Positions 55,785 to 64,000 of a DNA stretch of 64,000 nucleotides are shown in pieces (the stretch's first letter is position 1; every line of letters starts with the position of its first letter). The notes below the pieces were generated by a model. It ran no database searches, was not told the origin of the DNA, and saw only the letters and a program-made list of their open reading frames with translations. Source of the DNA: Glandiceps talaboti (lineage: Eukaryota; Hemichordata; Enteropneusta; Spengelidae); contig NC_135562.1 in assembly GCF_964340395.1 (NCBI RefSeq), positions 5,986,134 to 6,050,133 on the forward strand. The letters run 5' to 3'. The translations under genes were made by a program, and so were the position numbers.

Positions 55785-57120
55785 ATGCTAATTATTCGCT
55801 GATGACGTGTTATGGTTTCATACAGTATCACTGGTCTTCAAAATTTGCTGTACACATTAATTGAGCAACTACAGTATTGCGAAAGGTGGAACATGAAAGT
55901 TCATTTACTGATACAAGCACACTCATCCGAAACAATTGACTTTAAAAGTTACAACCCTTATGCTTTCGTATCTGACTTGAATGCTACCACCTTGGCAACC
56001 TGTTTATGGCTGCACAGACCCAAAACTTGCCTACGAAGCCTTTCATAACATATTTTATAACACCTCACGTTCATACCAAAACCGCCATTTCTAATAGTAT
56101 CCGCAAATCATGGTTTTCTAAACGCCTACTTAAATCAGAACGTACAAAACATGGATTATTCACAAAAAATGAAAGTCAATCCCCACAATGTTAATTATAA
56201 CCTAAAGTACAAAAAATATAGAAATATTCTAACATAACTCCTCAAGTCGATAAAGAAACGTTATTATTTCAATAAATTTAGAGGGGTAATACTAACAAGA
56301 CGTGACAGGTGATCAACGAAGTACTGAACAAATCGACCAACAAACTCTACCCACGCAAACTGATCCTAAAGACGCCCAACAATGGTCCCCTGACAGAAAG
56401 TTCGAACGAATTTAACGACTTTTTTCACAAGCATTGGTCCAAAACTTGCATCAAATATCACATCAGCCAACAATTTCACACAATATCTGGACGGTAACTA
56501 TCTCATCTCTTTCTTCTTCCACCCTGTCTCTGAACAAGATGTTTTTAAATGATATCATAACTTTAGACCCACGTAAAGCTGTTGGATAGGACAATATTCA
56601 TCCTAGACTTGTCACACATGCTGCACATATCATCACACATCGTCAATTGTTCACTGAGCCAAGGAGTATTCTCAGATTCTTTAAACATAGCCAAAATAAT
56701 ACCAATTTATGAAACAAAGTGCAACTGACATCGTCAGTAACTACAGACCCGTTTCAATACTTCCTACATTTAGTAAAATTATATAAACAGTTTATAAATT
56801 ATCTTTAAACTAAACATATTCTAGATACAAAAAATATAACACAAAATTGACCCTTGCAGACCTGGTCTCTGAACAAATAGACAACGGATTCATCACTTAA
56901 AAAAAGCATTTGATACCATAAACCACGACATCTTAATTCATAAATTAGAGCATTATGGCATGAGGCATTCCACTACATTGGTTTAAAAAACTATCTCACA
57001 AACCGACAGCAATACGTTACCATTGACAATATATCATCCCCTTATAAACACATTCAGTGTGGCGTCGCACAAGGATCGATTCTTGGCCCCATTCTATTCT
57101 TAATATATATCAAAGGGACC
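55785..57120 (+). mobile_element. LINE reverse transcriptase remnant, segments in permuted order
   Basis: First comes a frameshifted ADDV motif (55800), then YSITGLQNLLYTLIEQLQYC: the reverse transcriptase catalytic site and thumb. It is followed, not preceded, by earlier parts of the same protein type: the endonuclease-RT linker (DPKLAYEAFHNIFYN-like text; VINEVLNKSTNKLYP), SNYRPVSILPTFSKI, and GVAQGSILGPILFLIYI at 57060-57115, where the copy ends. Many stops and frameshifts are present, so it is dead. Confidence 0.78.
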
Positions 57121-57129
57121 AGTTAGATA

Positions 57130-58803
57130 CAGTTATATTTTGAAAGTTAGAACAGAAGGTAGTCTTAGGTGATACTATTCGTGAAGGGAAGAGAGAGCGA
57201 CAGTACTTCCACTACACCTTTGCTGGTCAATCTGTCTGTGAAAAAAAGCGTGGCGTTACATCTATAGTATAGGTGAGTACTTTTTGTGTTTTCGGTCCTA
57301 CTATTATTATTCAATTTTCCCCAAGTCGTCGTTGCTCTTGTAATTGCAGTTTTAAATGAAATTCGGAAAGGGGAAAATGACGACGCTGGAGTCGATGTTT
57401 ATTTATTTGTGTCAGTTGCATTGACCACTACTGTAATAAGGAACGCCCGGTCGATGAGGTGACCTCGCCTCGACCTGGACGGTAACTGGAACCATGGTGA
57501 GACATCCATTTTAGAACATTGTAAACCGAAGTTTTACGGATAGGGGAGGGAAATCATAATTGCTGACAGAAATGGGATGGTTATGTTTTTCAGAGAATAC
57601 ATTTGTAAAATTGAAATAACAACGTTCTTGGTAATGAAATGTAATCGACCAGTACAAAATATGCCGTAGGTCAAACTGTGTAACTAGTACTACTACCCAT
57701 ACAACGTCAAAACCTGCAACAATTTTTATCTACAGTCTGCTTACTGGAAGTTTGATTTGATTGTATTGAAACACAAGGGTATAATATTATACAGTGCAAT
57801 TCAAGCTATTGTTATTGTATTGGTAATTCACTACAAATCAAATCTTTACAATTGTATAATTATTTTAATGTCGTTTGACCTCAATTTACCATCCTATCAC
57901 TTGTATACATTTGCCATGGTTTTGTCTATTTTTTCTTCAGGTCATTACAACAAGTATTTCATATTCGTTAAACCTCTGTGTTAAACTTATAATTAATAAT
58001 TATAGTTAGAAGTATCAGTATTTTAAGATTTATTGTGACATTATTTTTTGTTCTTAATTGTTATTAGAGGAATATTTTTTTAGACATATAAAATCCATTA
58101 CAAGATGTATGGTGTTGTCCCAAGAAATCGTGGTCTGAAAAGCAAGAGACCGGGTAATGTATATTCATTTGAGGTAAGTCATTAGTTAGTCTTCCGGTCC
58201 TGTGTTGTTCTATCACACTTTATTGTTTCTAGGTAAAGCAATCATATTGTTAATATTGAAGTATACTTTACAAGTTTTATCATGGTGTAAAAATAACCAT
58301 CATCTTTGTTTATTCTTATTCTGACCCACACAATATCCAGCATGGCAGTGTGACAAACCCTTTGTCCTAAGTCATACTGATAAAAATAGTCATCTAATAA
58401 ACTTACTACATTATTGGCTCCATGATATTTGCCATTATCTATTCCTATTCTCTGGGACTCATCAAATAAATAATTCATTTGTGATTTCAAACCATCATTA
58501 CATATTCCAAAGCAATTAACACGTAGTGGATTCAAAAAAATAAAGCTGATTGGCCTATCTAGACTGATGAGGTAAAATAACACTCTGTGCAGCGTTATAT
58601 GTATAAGGGCACAGTACCAACCTTTCAGTGGTATGAATGGGATAGGTTTCTAAATAGATATATGACACCATTGAAGGGGATCAGACAGTACCATCACTTA
58701 CATTTACAAAGGAAGATCCTGGTTATGTGTATGTCAGGAAGACAGTGACAGACACTGAGGAGAGGATCTGTCTTGTCAGGAGAGGCATTACATGGCCACC
58801 ATC
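57130..58803. pseudogene. Scrambled remnant of a multicopy invertebrate gene family
   Basis: Four pieces seem to come from one protein family that I recall as highly repeated in aquatic invertebrates, though I cannot name it. (+) about 57163-57285: KVVLGDTIREGKRERQYFHY and AGQSVCEKK, then a GTGAGT donor. (+) 58086-58172: TYKIHYKMYGVVPRNRGLKS ... SFE, then GTAAGT. (-) about 58590-58310: QMNYLFDESQRIGI, NNVVSLLDDYF, and after a frameshift HAGYCVGQNKNK. (+) 58669-58803: DQTVPSLTFTKEDPGYVYVR and a C-terminal end. In the family the order is N-terminal domain, HY..G..PR motif, NYLIDE...DNCVGQNKN, C-terminal domain, so the third piece is inverted here. Likely transposon-related. Confidence 0.5.
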
Positions 58804-58804
58804 C

Positions 58805-59480
58805 AGGGCCGTAGCCTGACCAAAATGCCGGGGGGGGGGGGGCAGAATTTTGTCTTGGTGCAATCATGTATTTACAATTTAGAAAAGTGCTAATTTACAT
58901 AAATTTGTATGCAATTTACGTAATATCTATTTTAGCATAAGCAATTAAATATTATATGTCCGAAAAAATAAAAAATGCTGGTCAACGAGTAATAACCTAA
59001 CCCGATAGAACTTATTCAGTCATCTTGATACTATCTCATGCAATTTGTCTGCATAGCTACAGTTAGGAAATGTACACAATTTACGGTTAAACAAATAGTG
59101 TAGTTCCTCTAACCCTCTCTTCTCAAAAAATGTTAAGACCCGCCAAATGAAACTCAAGCTTTATTTTAGCCACCCCTTCTGTCACCTACACTACAGTGGA
59201 TATATAAAATCATATGGTACAATGATGCATACAAATATCAGTGATAGCCAACTACAATAATACTCGAGATAATAATACGAACGAGATTACATGTACTTTA
59301 CACAGGATGTGGATTGCACATGCATAAGGAGATGTCTCTAATTAGCTCTAACCTATACAGAGAGGTACTTAGCCAGACACCTACCATCTTGATTTGGGAG
59401 AAAGACAATATTACCTTGATTGCTACTGATTGGAAGGAGACAACTCCAAAGGTGAAAAAGATTGAAAATAAGACAGTGTA
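58805..59480 (+). repeat. Dispersed repeat R2, copy 2
   Basis: Matches 37352-38225 over most of its length, with one instead of two copies of the AAACTCAAGCTTTA block. It starts with TAGCCTGACCAAAATGCCG and a G run, and abuts the C-terminal piece of the scrambled remnant. Confidence 0.8.
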
Positions 59481-60589
59481 GGAGTTTATTTAGAGGCATA
59501 AAATATCAAACCATAGACATAATAAAATACCAGAATTGAAACAATTATGCTATGCATTACATATTATCTGGAAGTGTATTTTGTTGTGGCAAAGCTGAAA
59601 GATATTATGCGGATGTGCACATGGTAAATGACTTCTCCTGAAGTTTAATTTGGTTCCAAAAATTCCCGAATAAAGAGCAAAACATTTCAAGACGTTCAGA
59701 CTTTTGATGGCCCAATGATCGTATACTTTTGTTCATTTTTTTTAGTGCACATTGGCTATTTAATCTCAATTCATGCTTGTATGCATCACCAGAGCCAAGT
59801 AAACCACTATATAAGATATTATAATTTGGAATAGACTCAAATGTATATTGTTACATGTACTATTCAGAAAATATAAAGAAATATCCTTCATTTTGAAAAA
59901 AAAGCGAAGCCCGCATGAGGATATATTACCCATCACCAGAAAAAATGTATGGGTAGGTTGAACAGTTTTTTCATTTTTTCTGGCCTAATGTCGTATCTTT
60001 CAAAGTAGTTGCCGAAAAGATGTTACATTCAAAGTAGAAAAATGGATGGTGCTTTCTCAAATAAGTAACACAACAAAATAATCATTTTCTTTACCCAACT
60101 TCCAAAACTTTTATGGCCTCGTTTATGTCGGAACCCAAGGTGAACTCAGCGAATTCTCCTTTTCATTATCATTATAATGGAAATTGAAGTTTGGATTTTG
60201 ATGTCGAAGGTACAGCTCTGTTTACAAATCCAGGGCCATTCTCTCCATAGCAAATTGTCGCTTCAACATGAATTGCTGAATAACGCTAGTATCAGTGTGC
60301 AATGAGATAATTATATCAAACAACATTTTAACCAATTCAAGACAACGTCGAATACAATTATTGATGTTATAATAAAAAACAGTGTCAAAAAGGAAGTACT
60401 TGAGTTACATACGATTTATCGGTACAGTATTGAAAGCAAGGGACCCGAAATTTATGTCAATATGTCTTTCTTACATTACAATTTACATAAGGTATGTTCT
60501 CAGTGTCACATTTCATAAAAAACACTAGTTTCAATCTAAAGATCTCATTTGATATAATTTGTAGACAGACGGTCCAATGCAAGACACAT
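59481..60589. other. Gene-free stretch
   Basis: AT-rich sequence. No coding exon, RNA gene or clear repeat was seen. Confidence 0.6.
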
Positions 60590-62220
60590 TCACATATATT
60601 TTATTATCAGGTCATCATAGTATATAAGGTACAAGTAGTTCTTCTGTACGGAAATGAAGTATACCCTGTATGACAATCATAACATTTATCATTCAATATA
60701 TATTGTCACTTTCAATCCATATAGCCATTTAGTTCATTTATAATTGAAAAGTAAGGAACAATATTAGTAGGATATCTAATGTTGATGTTCAATATTTATA
60801 TGAAAGGGTTAATTTTATTGTCATCATTACTTAACCATTCCCCCTCCACCTATTCTTATATGTTGAATATAATACACAAATATATAGCCATAAGATTAAT
60901 TTCACATTTCAATTGTAGATTTATTTTGTTTGAGACAGTTCAGGAAATTTAAGATTCCCAGTACATATGACATTTTTTGAAACTTATAATACAATGTACA
61001 AATGAAGCAATGTTTATAATGTAACATATCTTTAGTGTGCATCATTAATAAGGTTTCCTTTATACATTTGAACTAATTACGTGATATATATATGGTTACC
61101 ATGGCAACAAAGTAATTGCCATGGCGACATATAGGAGCGTTGTGATGTAATATATTTTTTTCAAGTGTATACATTTTGCAGATTTCTTTTGTAATTTTTC
61201 AATAAACTAATTGTTTGGTATTCCTATGTGTGCTAGTGAATCCTTCCCCCATAAAATAATGGAATGATCCAAAGACAAAAATAATAATTATCAGCCAACA
61301 TACTTCTCATTGTTAATAAAACAATCCATAAGAATGATTCCAACTTGTAGCATTATCATCAGTTGACACTCTTATACATTCACTATACAGTGTGCTTACA
61401 CAAGGCAATGGCAAAGCTTTTGTCAAAATACAAAGGTCAGAGGTCACATCTTTGGATGGGCCAAAATGGTAGTTTTAGGGCGTTTTCAGCTCAGCAGAAT
61501 CCTTTAAAACACTGCAATTTAGCCATATAAACTATCTAAAAATGCAAAAACTCAAAATCGAAAATTTTCGACATAAGGGCCCTTTCTGCCTGCGACGGCC
61601 CAATTATTGGTATATAAGGTCATCATAGTATATGGTTCTTCTGTTTAGCATTGAAGTATAATCTGTATTGCAATCATGGCATTTATAAACATTCAACACA
61701 ATATATATATTGTCACTTTCTATCCATATATATGGCCATCTAGTTCATTTATAATTGGAAAACAAGGAACAATATTAGTAGGATATCTAATTTTGATGTT
61801 CAATATTTATATGAAAGGGTTACTTTTATTGTCATCATTATTTAACCTTTCCCCCTCCACCTATTCTTATATGTTGAATATAATACACAGATATATAGCG
61901 TTAAGATGAATTTCACATTTCAATTGTAGATTTATTTTATTTGAGACAGTTCATGGAATTTAAGATTCTCTGTACGTATGAAATTTTTATAACTTATAAT
62001 ACAATGTACAAATTGACACTCCTATGCATTCACTACAGTGTGCTTACATAATAGCAAAAACTTTTGTCAGATTACAAAGGTCAGAGGTCACTCTTTAGAT
62101 GGGCCGAAATGGTAGTTTTAGGGCGTTTTCAGCAGAATCTTTTCAAGCACTGAAATTTAGCCATATCAACTATCTAATTATTATTATCTAATTGCAAAAT
62201 ATTCGACATGCGCAAATATG
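60590..62220 (+). repeat. Tandem duplication of a non-coding ~1 kb unit
   Basis: 60600-60990 matches 61610-61990 (GGTCATCATAGTATAT, GTTCAATATTTATATGAAAG, CCCCCTCCACCTATTCTTAT, ATTTCACATTTCAATTGTAG), and 61365-61540 matches 62012-62180 (AAAGGTCAGAGGTCAC, ATGGTAGTTTTAGGGCGTTT). The second unit lacks about 370 bases present in the first. No coding capacity. Confidence 0.85.
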
Positions 62221-62269
62221 CGACGGCGCATTTAGTAATGGAGTTGTTTTGTCACCCATTGCCACTATA

Positions 62270-63185
62270 AGGTCGCCAGGCTTCGTAAGTGTAATTGAAC
62301 AATTTGTAACTGACTTAGAGTGTCTTCTTATTTCACCAATGTGATGTTGTCATAATATGTAGGTAGATCTGTCAAATGTTTGTTTCCATGTTGTACACAG
62401 TAAACTGTTCATGTACAGGTGACGCCCAGCACTGGCGATTGCAAGCCAAATTGGGACCATCTTTGATAGCGACATTACTGTTAATTCTAATTTGGTTACT
62501 GTTTCCAGCATATTATAGATTAGGCCCCACTAGTTGGACAGGCGCAACAGGTGGCGTTTCCATACAGCGTAACAGTTTCATGAAAGTGCACTGAAATCGA
62601 ACGTCCATGAAGGCATAAAGAAATGGGTTCACGCAATTCCCAAAAAAGAAAGGTGCTGTGCCAAAAATGATTACAGTTCCGGATGTTTGGAGCTCGGGGT
62701 TGTATCTCTCAATGACTTTGACAATTGCGTGTGGCACAATGGTCGCCCAAAAACGACGAAAACCACATCCGATGTCTACACTAATTGCATTTCAGACATC
62801 TTCATTGAGGCGGGGTGAGGTGAAGAAGCTGCGTAATGGCGTATAACGTTTAATAACCGAATGTAATAGAAGAACGACACAACAGAAGGGCACACTAATA
62901 CAATGAAATTAACGATCGATGCATAGAACATAAGTGGTCCCTGTGGTATATTCCCACATAGCAAGGCTTTCTCTACAGGAATAGTACGCTTTTGAGATAT
63001 AAAAATCCGCTAAATGCTAAAGGTGAAAACAACCAAGCAAATAGAATAAAGACAGACATGCTCTTAAATGTCACAAAAGTCTTGTATCTAGTTTTATGCA
63101 AGACGTAGATATACCTGTTAATTGCAATAAACATCGTGTGCATCACTGATATTCCTGAGCAGGCCTTCATAATATTATTACATAT
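62270..63185 (-). pseudogene. Broken, 5'-truncated copy of the GPCR
   Basis: Homologous to 53868-55004 and also to about 100 bases of its 3' flank. It begins abruptly in TM3 (ACSGISVMHTMFIAINRY), so TM1, TM2 and the N-terminus are missing, and a (TA)n stretch lies just upstream. Reading it from the minus strand: a frameshift near 62970, a stop where the parent has Lys in QLVK (AAG to TAG), a one-base deletion near 62750, and a stop where the parent has Gln after GPNL (CAG to TAA). The TM7 text NCVNPFLYAFMD is still clear. Not functional. The sharing of 3' flank suggests DNA duplication and not retrocopying. Confidence 0.88.
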
Positions 63186-63203
63186 AATTGTGTTGAACCA
63201 ACC

Positions 63204-63235
<32 letters not shown>

Positions 63236-64000
63236 TATAAACGTACATATATTTCGTGACATTTAACATTTATGGAGAATCTATTCGCGTACGTATTTTT
63301 CTAACAGATGGAGAAACCTAACATAAAACAACAATTACTAACAAACTAGAGAATAACTTTGATTGATCTTATTTATCACCACTTATATGATATCTGTCAT
63401 TTGATGTCTGATATTTGTGAATACGTGAAATGTATGAAACATCAAGTAATTTCCGGGAATGGTAAGTGATATGCTACAGTAGTGTTCGTCGAAAATAAAA
63501 CAGGCAATCAATATAGGTACATAAAAATGAAAGACAACTATAAAGTGCGTCTCCATTTCCTAGGTGACGTAAACGTAAACCTTTCGTCAATACAGGAAGA
63601 ACAAACCTTCAATGAAGACATAGCTCCCAGACTGGTGTGTCATATGGCAAGCTATCGTTCAAATTTGAATGGTGTCTCTGGATACAAAACTTCATGATCT
63701 ATTGACCAATTTGCCATTTGACCATGAAGGTCAAAGTCAAAGATATAAAAAGAAAGCTTACCTTTGGGGTATATACATTAACACAGAGTGGTCTCAGTTT
63801 ATTCAACTTCTTGAGTTAACATAGGCATTGGTCTGGCCATTTCACCTTGTCATATTAGAAAGCTCATCATTGATAATGTGTAAGCAGGCTCCTGAATGAT
63901 GTCCTTATGTATCACACAGTTGGAGATAACAGGCAAAATGGGCTTTTTAAAACCACAAATATCGCCTTAATTTTGCTGTATAGGTTAAGGTCATGAAATT
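63186..64000. other. Gene-free window end
   Basis: A (TA)n run at about 63207-63240, then AT-rich sequence. A 71-codon frame at 63482-63697 has no recognised similarity, and I do not support it as a gene. Confidence 0.5.

Overview
The window is eukaryotic and almost certainly from an aquatic invertebrate animal. Genes have many short exons with GT-AG introns. The DNA is AT-rich, full of long microsatellites, and carries non-LTR retrotransposon, SINE and foldback-element remnants. Acetylcholine-binding-protein (AChBP)-like genes were first known from molluscs and annelids, so a lophotrochozoan is my best guess, but the sequence does not fix the phylum.

Layout. (1) 847-15062, + strand: the last 23 exons of RTEL1, a telomere and replication helicase, from mid-helicase to a C-terminal RING finger. 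(2) 16174-47406, + strand: an array of five secreted genes, each encoding only the extracellular ligand-binding domain of a Cys-loop (nicotinic-type) receptor with no channel segments, i.e. AChBP-like. Gene 1 is divergent, lacks the vicinal cysteine pair and ends in a GPI-signal-like tail. Genes 2, 4 and 5 have five matching exons and the loop-C vicinal cysteines. Gene 3 has lost its last coding exon. Genes 4 and 5 lie in a tandem duplication (about 33.2-42.4 kb and 42.4-50.2 kb) whose three junctions all fall in (TCTG)n arrays. (3) 50.3-53.8 kb: a minisatellite and a 0.7 kb inverted-repeat element, no genes seen. (4) 53868-55004, - strand: an intact single-exon melatonin-receptor-like class A GPCR, with a broken 5'-truncated copy at 62.3-63.2 kb. 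(5) 55.8-62.2 kb: rearranged retroelement and multicopy-gene remnants.

The main point of interest is the AChBP-like array. The residues that normally form one agonist site are divided among paralogs, the Cys-loop is unusually short (9 residues), and the two youngest copies differ in their last exon almost only by amino-acid-changing substitutions while the adjacent 3' flank is essentially identical. A block with a POU octamer, and in three of four copies a CRE, sits upstream of genes 2-5 and is inverted in genes 4-5. Separately, intron 3 of gene 3 carries on the minus strand a sequence that fits the complete core of a type I hammerhead ribozyme, flanked by (TA)n arrays.

All exon boundaries were found by eye from splice signals, reading phase and protein similarity; none was checked with transcripts or database searches.
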